DNA of 64,000 nucleotides from Smittia aterrima (taxonomy: Eukaryota; Arthropoda; Insecta; Diptera; Chironomidae), in NCBI GenBank assembly GCA_033063855.1, contig CP093829.1:3606243-3670242 (forward strand), in the 5' to 3' direction. The notes under the pieces were generated by a model. The model was not told the DNA's origin, made no database searches, and worked only from the letters and a program-made list of their open reading frames with translations. This document shows, piece by piece, positions 45,601 through 56,381 of this stretch. How positions within the stretch are numbered: position 1 is the first letter of the stretch; every line of letters begins with the position of its first letter. A program made the position numbers and the translations under genes.

Positions 45601-46553
45601 ATTCTACACCTGTCGTTGTGATATTATAAGTAACTGCATTCAGAGCTTTTCGGTTATGAACATTTTCTTTCACGTCGCGTCTTGGCAGAACTTTTAGCGA
45701 TTGATGATGGAAAAAGTTTTAAAGTTTTTCAATTTTTTTTCAAGGCGCTCTGTCCAGTTACGTGCATCAAGTTTCACTTTAAAGGCACAGCGAACAATGC
45801 GAAAATTCAATTAATATTTGTTGTGCAATATTTCCGATACTTTCGATTTCGCATTAATATTTGTTTACTCTACACGTTCAATAACTTTAACACTTTCATG
45901 AAAAATCAAAACTTTCAATAATTTTTGTTTTTTAAGTTTTCGGACGGAGCTGAGCTGCGATGCTTTTCCACCAACGTTCGCGAGTCTTTTGAGTTTTCTT
46001 TTCCAGTGAAGTTTTCTTTTCTACCTCGCGAGCGTAGCTGTAAGAAGAGAAGAAAAAATGTTGTGGCAATTGAATAATTTTTTATTGCTCGCTGTTTCGT
46101 TGAAGAAGATTGATGCATGAGATGAGTTCAAATATCTTTTTCTAATGAAAATATTTGATTTTCGTGTGTTTTCGGCTTCATGAACTCGAAATTAATATTG
46201 ATGCATAAACTTTTTATGTAATTCACTGTTTGCTAATAAAGTAAAAGTTTATTGGCTAGAACTTCTGATCGAATCTGTTAGAATGAAACTAAACGGTGAT
46301 TTGCTAACCAAAGAATTTTTCTAACTGCAAGAAATAATCCGAATGATCACGTTTCTCTAATGTTTTTGTAGATTTTGTGGCGATTAACATGATAAAGATT
46401 TAATATTTAAAAAAATGGAAAAGTCTTTTCCTGAATGTAAAGTTTAATAATTCAATTCACGGTTGAATTGATTTTCATGGCTTTTTTGAGTCGGTCAAGC
46501 TTTTTTCTCTCGAAATTTTCTGCGAGCTTCATTACGAGAAAATCGAAGTCATC
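42621..46553. other. Long 5' intron/upstream region of the ZP gene, with repeat R1
   Basis: About 3.9 kb without a supported complete gene. It contains possible upstream ZP exons (minus strand donors at 42921-42922 and 45325-45326), repeat R1 at 44809-45236, and AT-rich sequence. Frames such as 45317-45697 are not convincing. Enhancers may lie here but nothing specific is recognisable. Confidence 0.45.
44809..45236 (-). repeat. Dispersed repeat R1, copy c (longest)
   Basis: The reverse complement of this stretch matches 6487-6753 at both ends but has an additional ~160-180 bp in the middle. It is not near an F-box gene, which shows R1 moves independently of the F-box duplication. No terminal repeats or coding capacity are recognised. 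Confidence 0.68.
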
Positions 46554-46850
46554 ATGAACATTTCAAAGATTTTAAGCTCGATTATCGTTGTCATTCTTTT
46601 GTTTTTTGTCGAATTGAATTTGTGTGAAATAGAATTTTTGGCGAGAAATGTCGCGCGGCTAAGAACTGTTATGGCGGAAGCTAACGAGAAGGTATCACGC
46701 ACCTTTAAAAGCAACAAGAACTGTTCATCTGTCTTCATTGAGCCATCGACGTATGATACTCAGACAGAAGTTGACCGAACGATCGAAGAATATTTGAATG
46801 AATTGGGGAAGAAGATGAATAAACTAAACGACATTATACACCTTCGTTGA
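46554..46850 (+). CDS. Small secreted protein, unrecognised
   Basis: 98 aa, single exon. A clear signal peptide (MNISKILSSIIVVILLFFVE, cleavage probably after LC at about 24) is followed by a helical, charged mature region of about 74 residues with one cysteine. Polyadenylation signals (AATAAA) follow the stop by a few bases (46855-46862), which supports a genuine compact transcript. No family is recognised. The ATG is the first in frame. It is convergent with the curlin-like gene downstream, which points the other way. Confidence 0.6.
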   Translation: MNISKILSSIIVVILLFFVELNLCEIEFLARNVARLRTVMAEANEKVSRTFKSNKNCSSVFIEPSTYDTQTEVDRTIEEYLNELGKKMNKLNDIIHLR

Positions 46851-46930
46851 TGAAAATAAATAAATTTTATTCCAACAAAATATTTTTAATATCCGTACAA
46901 TTGATTTTGGCCTGGAGGGAAAGAAAATTG

Positions 46931-48588
46931 TTACTCGATACAGTTTGGAAATAATTTTCTTGTCATACCAATTGGACTCTGAGCTTGAACTCCGTAGCCG
47001 TAGCTGGGCATTGCTTTCGGGTATCCTTGATATTGTCCATAGGCTCCACCTTGAAGTTGAGCTCCATAAACTCCACCGAGAACATGTTTATGCTGTTGAG
47101 GCGAGAGTTGAGGTGCGTTGCCATATGGATTCACTAAAGCTGGCTGTGGATTCCTATAAGCTGGCTGAGGGCTGTAAGGCGAAGGGCTACCAAAGTTCAT
47201 CGATTCAGGATCAGCTGAGTTATCAATTGGATACTCATTCATGGCATAATCTGCGTCGTCTTTAAGCAAATCAAAATGAGCAAGTTTCATTAATTAAAAG
47301 AATTAATTTACCAAACTGCTGAATGTAGCTTTGTTCATTTTCGTTCTGACGTCTGTGAACACGAGCATCACGTCGAGATTGACCGCCTTCCATCTGATAA
47401 ATTGGAGGATCAATGTTTAAGTTAGCACGTCGTGATTTTGTAAAACAGCTTGTTGGATATTTCTCGCACATTCCATTCCGTCGTTGAATAGAATCCTGAG
47501 GAACTATTTTGACGTTAGAGTTACTTACTTGTTGGATTCCACTTTGACCATTTGAGTTTTGACCTCCCATCTGTTGAATCTGCGATTGCGAGTTAGAGTT
47601 GCCACGACGATAACAATTTGTTGGATCTAACCAGCAGAACTTTGTTTGAGCTTCTGGTGTTTCTGCTGCTGCTCGTCTAGTGCTTGCTTGTTGAACTCCT
47701 GTCTGGCTGTTTGAATTATCTGAACCCATTTGCTGAACTTTAGATTGAGAATTAGAGTTGCTACGTCTAGCCATTTGTTGGACTCCAGTCTGAGCATTCG
47801 AGTTTTGGCCTCCCATCTGTTGAATCTGCGATTGTGAGTTAGAATTGCTACGACGATAACAATTCGTTGGATCTAACCAGCAAAGCTTTGTTTGAGCTTC
47901 TGGTGTCCCTGCTGCTGATCGTCTAGAGCTTGCTTGCTGAACATTTCCTTGAGAGTTTGAATTGCCACTGCCCATTTGTTGGATTCCCGATTGCGAGTTC
48001 GAGTTTGATCGTCGTGACGGCTTCTCATACTGTTCAACACTTTCCTGTCGATTAGAATTATTTCCTCCATATTGCTGCACTCCGGACTGAGAGTTTGAGT
48101 TAGAACGTCTTGATCCGAATTGTTGTATGCTTGATTGTTCATTCGAGTTTCCCTTGCCACGTTGTTGAACTCCTGACTGAACATTTGAGTTTGCGCGACG
48201 ATTGAAAGATTGTTGAACGTCATTTTGGACGTTAGAGTTGCCATCTCCAAATTGTTGCACACCCGATTGAATGTTGGTATTTGAACGTCTCGATGATTGT
48301 TGAACTCCAGATTGTTCATTGGAATTGCCATTGCCCATTTGTTGAATTTTGCTTTGAGCGTTTACATTTGCTCTTCTTCCTGAAGATTGTTGAACTCCAC
48401 TTTGGGAATTCTCGTTTTGTCCACCGAACTGCTGAACCTTTGATTGCTCATTTGAATTGTCAGGTCTCGCCACACAAATTTCTGATCAAAAATATCTTCA
48501 AACTAAAAATTTTCTTTTCCAATTGAAACGAAGAGTTAAACGAACCTAACAACAAAATTCCAAAGCACAGCACACAAAAAAGTTTCAT
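46931..48588 (-). CDS. Secreted protein with curlin-like Asn/Gln repeats and Arg-Arg sites
   Basis: Exons 48546-48588, 47312-48481 and 46931-47259 (minus) give 513 aa. The signal peptide is MKLFCVLCFGILLLEICVA. The body has about 18 units of the form NSNxQSxVQQxGxx, paired as strand-turn-strand modules (e.g. SNSQSGVQQYGGN then NSNRQESVEQ). Each pair usually ends in RR. Two modules are replaced by an insert containing CWLDPTNCYRR. The repeat resembles the Ser/Asn/Gln-Gly ladder of bacterial curlin, suggesting a beta-solenoid or amyloid-prone fibre; the RR sites would suit furin-like cleavage. The C-terminal exon is Pro/Tyr/Gly/Gln-rich. The intron 1 donor (GTTCGT) is non-canonical beyond GT. 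A TATA box lies upstream. The function is unknown. Confidence 0.8.
47560..48460 (-). repeat. Coding tandem repeat array, NSNxQSxVQQ units
   Basis: About 18 degenerate units of roughly 39-48 bp encode the Asn/Gln strands described for the host gene. Two longer inserts encoding CWLDPTNCYRR, at about 47600-47660 and 47850-47910, are themselves near duplicates, showing block duplication within the array. Confidence 0.85.
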
Positions 48589-48666
48589 CGTTCAGCCGGA
48601 AAACAATTGTTATCACGTCTCGAACCAAAAAATTGAACTAAACCCAACAATTAGCGATTGAAGTTT

Positions 48667-48674
48667 TATTTATA
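48667..48674 (-). promoter_or_regulatory. TATA box of the curlin-like gene
   Basis: TATAAATA on the minus strand lies about 80 bases upstream of the ATG. A TTTAGTTC initiator-like sequence is about 28 bases further downstream. A strong TATA promoter fits a tissue-specific, highly expressed secreted protein. Confidence 0.55.
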
Positions 48675-49884
48675 GGATCATAACATTCTCAGGTTGTATC
48701 GGAAAATTAATTAATCAACTTGATGTGCGAGACCAATTGACAAGTTCTCCAATTATTTGCTTGATTTGATTTGCTTTGATTTTTTTTAATTCAACTGCAT
48801 TTGGCATCAGCTTTTCAGTTTCTTTCTCTCATTTAATTTTCCAAAATGTGTGATGCAACTCATCTAACCTTGTTTAGCTTAATGGTAATGCTCACTGCCA
48901 TGAATGTTAAATCGTTATGTTAATTTACCTGCGATCGACAGTGGAAGAAGATTTTTCTTTTCTTCACTGAAAATAAATTTCAAAAATAAGTTTTCTTTTA
49001 ATTAGAAAGTGTCGAGACTTTAAACAAATATTTCCACTTGAAGATCATCATTTTGATATTTTATGTAATCGCTGGAAAAGTTATTTACATTTTTCATAAA
49101 TTTTATCAGAGCTCTCATGTAAGGGAAATTACTTAGGCAACACGTAAAGCGTTCAAGAAGAAGACTTTTTGTTTCAATGAGTTTTAGGGATTTTCTCCGA
49201 AGAAGAAAAAAATGATTTTCACAATAATTAAGTTAACAACAGCTGAAATGATGAAATTGCTAAAAGAAAATGTGAAACTCCTTTAAAAGTCAAAAAATTC
49301 TGTATTTCTAATTTATTCAAGACTTTCCTTGTTCAGTCTTAAGAGAGAATGAACAGCGTGGCGGTGGAATGTAAGTACAAATTTAATCTAAAGTAAAAAT
49401 TGATTTAAATTAAATTTAACTTAAGTTCAACGTCATCATGACAAAGCGAAATGTTTCAATGAAATTTTTTTGGGTGTCTATGCTAAGAAGAAGTTTCTTC
49501 CAGGAACCAATCATGATGAATGAAAAATTCTCAGCCATACATGCAAGAATTCTTTAGACACTTTTCGGTTTTCGCGCATGATTCATGAGGAATTTTTTAT
49601 GTTGTCTCTTGTGAGTCACTTTCGGTTGAGTTTCCACATGTTGCGAAATCACGTGTCGTGAACATAAATAATTTTAAGTCAGAAACAGTTTTTTTTTCTA
49701 CTTTAAAGATAATTTTAACTCTAAAACGGAAGACGGGAGGAATACAGATTCGGAATTTTTTAAGTGCTGCGCTTCTTCTTTCAAAGTTCATTGCACTTGT
49801 CTGGCATTGATTTTGTTTTAAATTCTATTGTCGGAACCTTAAGAGAGTTCGTATTGAGTTTCGTTTTTAAAAAACTAAATTGTT
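48675..49884. other. Intergenic region
   Basis: About 1.2 kb of AT-rich sequence between two minus-strand secreted-protein genes. Short frames are unconvincing and no repeat or RNA gene is apparent. Confidence 0.4.
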
Positions 49885-51190
49885 TTAAGTGCATCGCGCC
49901 GCGCTACATTTTCCTGGATGACAACAAATGTCGTATTCCCAATGTTCATCATCAGGTAAAGTGTTTCTTTTAAACTTATTAGGATAAGGCTTCGAATGGT
50001 GATTGTCGTTTGTTGAAATCTCATTTCCCATTTCGTTACTTGTTGAGTATTCAGGACTTGAATTAACACGACGTTTAGGATGCACTAGCAAATAATGTTC
50101 ACTCGGGAATTTCCTGTGCGTTAATCTTATTGTTCGCTTATGTTCGGAATGTTTGTGATGTTCCACTGCAAATAAAAATAAGGAAATATTAAAGGTAAAG
50201 CTCTTTGACTTCCTTATAAGTCTTAAGAAGCGATTTAGTATTAAAACTTTATCAACGGAATTCCAATTATCGATAAGAAACTGACGGGCCCACAGCACAC
50301 GTCGCATTCATCGCGGAAGTATAATTCATGGCACCAGAAGCATTAATAAAGATAACACATTGTCACGTAACTTGAACTTGACAATGACTAATATCGGAAT
50401 CCGTAAACATTGTAAACAGCCGTTAAGTGAAATGAATTATTGCTTCGCAAAGTCACGTGTTTAAACGGAGAAGGTCGAGTTGTCGCATTGAACTTAAACT
50501 TAAACTTTCGTTTTTACTTTTTTCTCTTCTTTACTAACTTAAGGTTAAGGACATTCTAGTCGATGATTTTTTTTGAATAAGTTTTGCGCTTGCATTTAAA
50601 TCTTTTTATGCAAACCGCAAATCAATCAATTTTCTTACCTTTATAACCTAAGGACTTCCAATCGGTGATTGATCTTTTAGCAATCAAGTCGTCGCAAGAA
50701 TTTTTAGCAGTCTCATCTATTAACGTTGAGTCACAAACGTGATTTGTGTAGACGCAATTAACACAGAAATAAAGCGCGAAATAAATCTGAAAAGAAAAAG
50801 AAAAAAAAAATTAGATCAAGCATGTAGGAACTTTTAACTCAGGTGGCTTGAATTTTTGATGGTCTGTTGCTAAGATCGGATGTGAAGTGCAAATTATTCA
50901 AGGAATAAATTTAATTAATTCGCGTCTTGATTTACTTGAACTTCTTTCATCACAGAATTTATTTTATTTCCATTCGGAACTGTATTCGATTCACATTTAA
51001 ATCTCATCCATCATTCATGACTCGAATACAATTTTTTTTTTGTCGCTTCTTAAAGCTCTAAGAGCAAAGTGGCAAATAGGAAATTGCAAAATTTTTCAAA
51101 CCACGTTTTCACAATATTTTTTAAAAACCACACTTCACAAATATCTGTCAATGAAATTTTATTCTTTACCTGTAAATATTTTAAATTCAT
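49885..51190 (-). CDS. Small Cys-rich secreted precursor with dibasic sites (peptide-hormone-like)
   Basis: Exons 51170-51190, 50639-50786 and 49885-50165 (minus) give 149 aa. Intron phases are 0 and 1. The signal peptide is MNLKYLQIYFALYFCVNCVY. The mature part has two Cys near the N-terminus (VCDSTLIDETAKNSC) ending at KR, a long His/Lys-rich middle with KRR and KR sites, and a C-terminal cluster EYDICCHPGKCSAARCT. The B-C-A layout with 2+4 cysteines recalls the insulin/relaxin superfamily, but the spacing does not fit (CX12C and CCX4CX4C instead of CX11C and CCX3CX8C). I therefore leave the family open. A TATA promoter is upstream. Confidence 0.6.
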
Positions 51191-51300
51191 TTTAAATATC
51201 GAACCACTTTTGTTCATTTAGTCTTAAAAATTAGCTTAAAAGCTTAAACTATTCTCACAGCTTGTTTAAAAGGAGCTACTCACGCAGCGATAACTTTACA

Positions 51301-51338
51301 AATGAGAGGATATGCTTGTACTGCTCTTTCTTTTATAT
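51301..51338 (-). promoter_or_regulatory. TATA box and initiator of the Cys-rich precursor gene
   Basis: ATATAAAA on the minus strand at 51338-51331 is followed about 30 bases later by TCATTTG (51305-51299), a fair arthropod initiator. A donor-like GTGAGT a little downstream suggests a 5'UTR intron before the ATG at 51190. Confidence 0.5.
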
Positions 51339-52796
51339 GATCTAAGCTTCAAGAACATTCAACAGTGTGCGTCAATACAAGAGATCGAGATACTTTTCAA
51401 TGTGGTACATGTTATATATATCAAGCTGCCAATGAACTGAAACAAATTGTTTTTATATCGGTTCGAAATTTTATTAGAATTTTTTTTCGTGTTGTTGAAT
51501 TTTTAATATTTGATAACGAATGATAAGAACTCTGGAGACGAAGTCGAAGCATTTCCTTTTCTGTGATACATCGAAAGAATGAGAAATGAAAAAATTGGGC
51601 GGAGCTAAGAAATAAAAATGATAACGATTTCATTAGAACATTTTTTAATATCAAACTTCTCCGATATCTTGCAGAAAGTTTTAATTATTTTCGCAAATTC
51701 ATTAAAAGTTTGAGTAGTTCTAACATTTGAACGTGAGTCACTTTCTTTCATTTTGTTTCTTTAAACAAAAAGATTCTTGCTCTCAAATCTCTTCGACTTG
51801 AATTTGTTGCATTTATTTAAATAAATTGAAGCCAATCGAATAAGGGCCAAGCTATAAAGTCTCTAAAAGGTAAAATGCACTCGAAAAATCCAATGCATTT
51901 CCGTTCTACAAGAAATTTTCAGAAGGAAGAAGTTCTTTCTTTTTTATAAACTGAAAACCTCAAAGAAACTTTCTGAGAACTATAACAAGTCAAGAAGAAT
52001 GCGCCAAAAGAAATTCTAGTGAATCGATTGGTTTTTATCTGAAGCTCAATAAGAAGCAATTCGTTTCACAAAAGATTTTTAATTAAATTTAAACAAAATT
52101 GCTTTTATTTCATTTTCTTTCCCTAATTCTTTATTTGCAAAATTTCAAGATAAGATAAATTGTTTGTGATAGATTTGACATTCATTCACTGAGAAATGTT
52201 TTGATGATTTGCATAATAAGAAAAACGTGAAGATATTCGTTCATAGAAAACATCTATCAAAAACATTTTAGAATTTAGTTTTATTGTCAATTTAAGCATG
52301 CGCAAGAAGATGAGGAAAATATTTTTCTTTCGTGAATTTTTAAGAACGTAATTAAAAATATTTTTGTCCATAGACAATTGGAAATCTCTGGAAAATTGAC
52401 TGAGTTGATCTACCTCTGAGAATTAAGTTTCTAAATTAAATCAAACTCATGGAAAACAATTCAGTTGAAAAATTTTCCTGAGACAAAAATCAAGATTTTG
52501 CAACGGTTTAAAATATTTTGGTTGCATTCTTCTGCTTGAAAGCGAAGTTCCAAACCTTCTGAGCCACTAACACATCTTTACTCTCCAATACTCTCAACCA
52601 CTCACCAAAAATAAACAACTCCAATCTGATATGTGAAAACATGAGGAAAAAAATTGAGAAAATTAAAGTTTCGTAAAGTTTGAGAGAATATTCGTGATTG
52701 GAGTGTTGATTGAAGGATAATCTTAATAACAAGTTAAGCAATTATTGTGTGAAAGACAAGATTGACAATAAAACATTCTTTCGGCATAACACAGAA
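51339..52796. other. Intergenic region
   Basis: About 1.45 kb, strongly AT-rich, between the Cys-rich precursor (minus) and the DPM2-like gene (plus), so it holds divergent promoters. A minus-strand frame at 52508-52741 has no recognisable motif. Nothing else is supported. Confidence 0.4.
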
Positions 52797-53145
52797 ATGT
52801 ACTCAACTTCGGCTGTGGGAAAGATTACGCTATCAGTTACATCATCAGTTTTTCTCTACTTCACATTATTTTGTTTCATCCCTTTTTTCAAGCTAGATGA
52901 AGGTACGTAGCTCTACGAAACGATGTGTTGACGCACAAAGAGACATGGTTTGACCTTGGTTAACAAGTGTTTGTTGCGATGCTTCTCTCATTTTAGCAAA
53001 TTGGTTTTACTTGTGCTTCCCATCGTTGAAATTTGCTTTTGTTGTACCAGCTGTGTTTGGCATCGTCTTCCTCGGTGGCTTAATGATTGTTGCTCTATAT
53101 CAGTTTCGAGACGACATCAAACGCTATCTACGTATAAGCTCATAG
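52797..53145 (+). CDS. Dpm2: DPM2-like dolichol-phosphate-mannose synthase regulatory subunit
   Basis: Exons 52797-52902 and 52997-53145 join in phase 1 to 84 aa, the same length as human DPM2. There are two membrane spans: LSVTSSVFLYFTLFCFIPFF and a second around FVVPAVFGIVFLGGLMIVAL, separated by a short loop. The pattern FxYxTxxxxxPF ... FPxxxxAxxxPxxxG matches DPM2, the ER subunit that stabilises the dolichol-phosphate-mannose synthase supplying mannose for N-glycans, O-mannose and GPI anchors. The assignment rests on topology, length and this sparse pattern. It sits about 170 bp before the NMRK gene in the same direction. Confidence 0.62.
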
Positions 53146-53311
53146 CAGAGAACTTTAATCTCACACTAAATCATTCGGAAAGTCGCTGACAAGAGAAGAG
53201 TGAGTATCACGCGATGATAATTGATAACCTTCATATTTGTTATCAAATCATTTTTAATCTTATTTTTCAATTTTTTTTAGTTGTGTACGAGACACTCAAT
53301 AGAAAGCATCA

Positions 53312-54110
53312 ATGGAGCAGTGGCTAGTGATTGGAATCTCAGGTGTTACCTGCTCAGGAAAAACAACTCTCGCTCGTTCTCTCTATGAGCACTTCACTGA
53401 TCGTATTGGAAGTGAATTAAAAGCTGGAATTGAATTAAATCGAGTTGAACTCATCAATCAAGACACTTACTTTCGATCGGTTGATGATCCAAATCATCAG
53501 CTTATTGAAAAGCTCAATCATTTGAACTGGGGTAAGTCAGCTTAAGATAAATCATTTGATTTAAATTTAATTTATTAAATTTATTCTAGAAATCCTTGAA
53601 GCAATCAACATGGAGAAGATGGCTCATGACATCATGTCGATCCTAGGAGATAGATTTCAATTATACGACACTCGTTCAAGTGCTGTGATGAAAAGCAAAC
53701 GTCATGGAAATTTGTTTTCTAATAATTTCGCAAGCAATCAATCGCAGTTCCGAATAAATCAGGAACCAGAAGTGATGCTCAGCAAAAACAAAAAGATTGT
53801 CAAACATAACAACGTGGTCAACATTCTTATCATTGAAGGATTTCTTATCTTCAATCACGCAGTGACATTTGACCTTTGCAACGTTAAATTCCACTTGCAC
53901 GTGCCTTATGAGATTTGTTACGCAAGGAGGACCAAGAGAACGTATGATCCTCCAGATGTCCCTTGCTACTTTGAAATGGTTGTGTGGCCAGCTTATGAGA
54001 AGCACCTAAGGAAATTCAAAGACAGCGAAGACGTGCTCTTTCTCAACGGGGACGCGGCGCCTGAAAAATGCTTTCAGTTTGTTTTAAAGACATTGCTTGA
54101 TGAACTCTAA
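53312..54110 (+). CDS. Nicotinamide riboside kinase (NRK/NMRK family)
   Basis: Exons 53312-53531 and 53590-54110 (phase 1) give 246 aa. NRKs phosphorylate nicotinamide riboside to NMN in NAD salvage. The P-loop is GISGVTCSGKTTLA at about 8-21, followed by the substrate-loop segment INQDTYFR, where an Asp typically contacts ribose. The Walker B-like strand ILIIEGFLIFNH and the lid/specificity segment CYARRTKRTYDPPDVPCYFE are also family-typical. Compared with vertebrate NRK1 (~199 aa) there is extra sequence in the middle (residues about 100-140, Ser/Asn/Lys-rich). No upstream exon is needed. Confidence 0.87.
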
Positions 54111-56239
54111 TTTCAATCTCTCTTCGATATATTTTAGAAACCGCGAAAATTGGTTTAAAATGCAAAGTTTTTCTTCAATTCCGAAAACAAGTTGATTGAG
54201 TTCCGCGAATTTATAATTTTTCTCAAGATCCAAAGATACAACAGAAAAGGAAGACAGCATTTCACGTGATGGAGCAAGATTTTCTATAACGGCAAGTCGA
54301 GTTTATTTTGAATTAAAATTTCATTATCGAAGAAATGGGATCGTTCGTCACTTCCTCCTTGAAGGGAAATTAATCAAACTGTAAATTATTTAAAACATTT
54401 TTGAGGTTTAAGCGAATGAATGAAAATAAAAAATATTTTGTTTTATACTAAATCTATTTTCAACGAAAAATATAAAAAAAAGATTTCATCTCGTTCAACA
54501 TTTTTTTTTTCTTTCCAAAAATTTCGTAGCAACTCGTTTTTGACACATTTTCGATCATCGTCCATTCGCTTCTCAAGTTCAAGTTCATTCAACCACAACG
54601 AATGCATGCGAGTATTTATTGCTCGCTCAATTCATCCCAATCGGTCTTGCATCATCATCTTCCAGAACCAGTTTTTATCATTTGAACGCCACAAATGGTT
54701 TCAATTGGTTCAAATAAAGTTTCAAACGTCTCGAGTTGGCATGAAAGAACTTTGCAAAACTAGCATCGTTGGTAAAGTCTTTATTCATCTCAAGCTTGTT
54801 CTCAGCACAATGTCTGAACGTTATTATTATGGACGTTAAACGAGGTACATCGAGGCATAGAAAAAAAAATCTAAAAATAGAAATATCAAGTTTCGGCTTA
54901 CAACTTAAACAGCTTAGAGGAGAATAGGAGGAGGTCATCATTAGATGAGGCGCCTTAAGACAATCTTATGATATTGAATGCATTATTAAAGTGCCTGTCT
55001 CTATCTCCCTCTCACTCGCTTGCTGCATGACAATTAAATAAAACCATAAACGCTTAAAAGCTCACAAACAATGTCTACGACTTGGAAACGGTAAATTTTT
55101 CCATCTAATCTGTCGCGTTTTAAAATCCATTGGCAACGAGAACGAGAAATTAATTACCATTCGGTGCTACAGAGTTGAATCAATCAAAAAGGAAAAGAGA
55201 ACACGCTCAAACTATGCAGAATAATTCAATTAAATCATGTTGGAGATAAGAGACTTTTAATTAAATGCTTTCCATGTTCGAACTTCTGTTATGAAGCTCT
55301 TCCACGCAACGACAACAGAAAGAAGCAATTGAATGTGGAGGAAAAGGCAAACAATGAGTAAGAACGCAAATTTAAATAGCTTCTTAGCACTCATCAGATG
55401 ATTGCTGCAGCCTGATCTTCATATTTGATTAAGAGAAACTTCGGCTTCATTTCTAAAGTCGCAAGAAGGGTTTTACAAACAGAATAAATCATCAAATCCC
55501 ACGGACAACTCTCCACGGAATTGACAAACTCATTTATCCGCGAAATGAAATCGTCTTGTTTTCGCTTCGTAGTCTACGAATCGTAGATTCCTAAAATTTC
55601 TCTAATTTGCACAAAAAGAAACAACAATCATCGAAAATAAATCTTTACTCGAAACCCTGTTTGCTGTTGAGGTTCCCCATTACTCTTGAAGCCTACTTCG
55701 ATGTTTGAAATCATTTGGAAATATTTTTTCTCTGATAAGATAACTCAAACCGGTTCCGAGACGAGACATTCTCCTTAAATAATTTGAACTCCGCGGAGAT
55801 TTGATTTCTTGGAAGGGAAAACATATTTTTTTTTGCGTTGGCCTTTTTCGCATGTGTGTGCAAAAATAAAAATAAAAAAAGTCAAACAAACTTACGAACA
55901 TATCTGCAATGTCAAGTTTAAAAGTATGAGCCTCGAACCGATAGCACGCAAAGTTTTCATTACAAATATCAATTTGATCGAACGAAATGCATTTTCTTGT
56001 CCGCTTTTGTTATGTTCCTCCGTATTTATCCTCGATATGTATACTTATTTAAAGAACATTAATTTAAAGAAGTCGAAGCGAAGAAGCAAGAAAATTCTAA
56101 TAATGGGTGAAAAAGAGATAAAAAGTCACTCGAACCGCGCGCAGAAGATGTTGAAATTAACATCGATATTTTCTTCTTCATTTAAAAAATATATGTTTAA
56201 AGAAAGAGAAAAAAGCTAACGGTCAACGCCTGGGCTCTC
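54111..56239. other. Intergenic region
   Basis: About 2.1 kb. The first part is the NMRK 3' end. The remainder has AT-rich sequence and several short frames (e.g. 54420-54839, 55809-56219) with Ser/Phe- or Lys-rich low-complexity translations that look non-coding. No RNA gene or repeat is recognised. Confidence 0.4.
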
Positions 56240-56278
56240 TATAAAACCAGCTCGATGTTGTGTTTCTGGGTTCAGTTT
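56240..56278 (+). promoter_or_regulatory. TATA box and TCAGT initiator for the EIKAELPL-repeat gene
   Basis: TATAAAA at 56240-56246 is followed by TCAGTTT at 56272-56278, with the A about 34 bases downstream, a canonical arthropod core-promoter arrangement. The ATG lies about 108 bases further on. Confidence 0.72.
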
Positions 56279-56381
56279 GTGATAAAAGGTGATTCGGCTC
56301 AGAACTCAGACGCGAAAAAAAAATAATATTCCGAGGAAAATATTTATTTATTGAAAGAAGGAGAAGAGAACGTTGAGAAAA

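Noticed and set aside
45317..45697. 126-codon plus-strand frame in the ZP upstream region
   Set aside because: Phe/Ser/Ile-rich translation with no motif, overlapping possible minus-strand ZP leader exons; looks like chance in AT-rich DNA.
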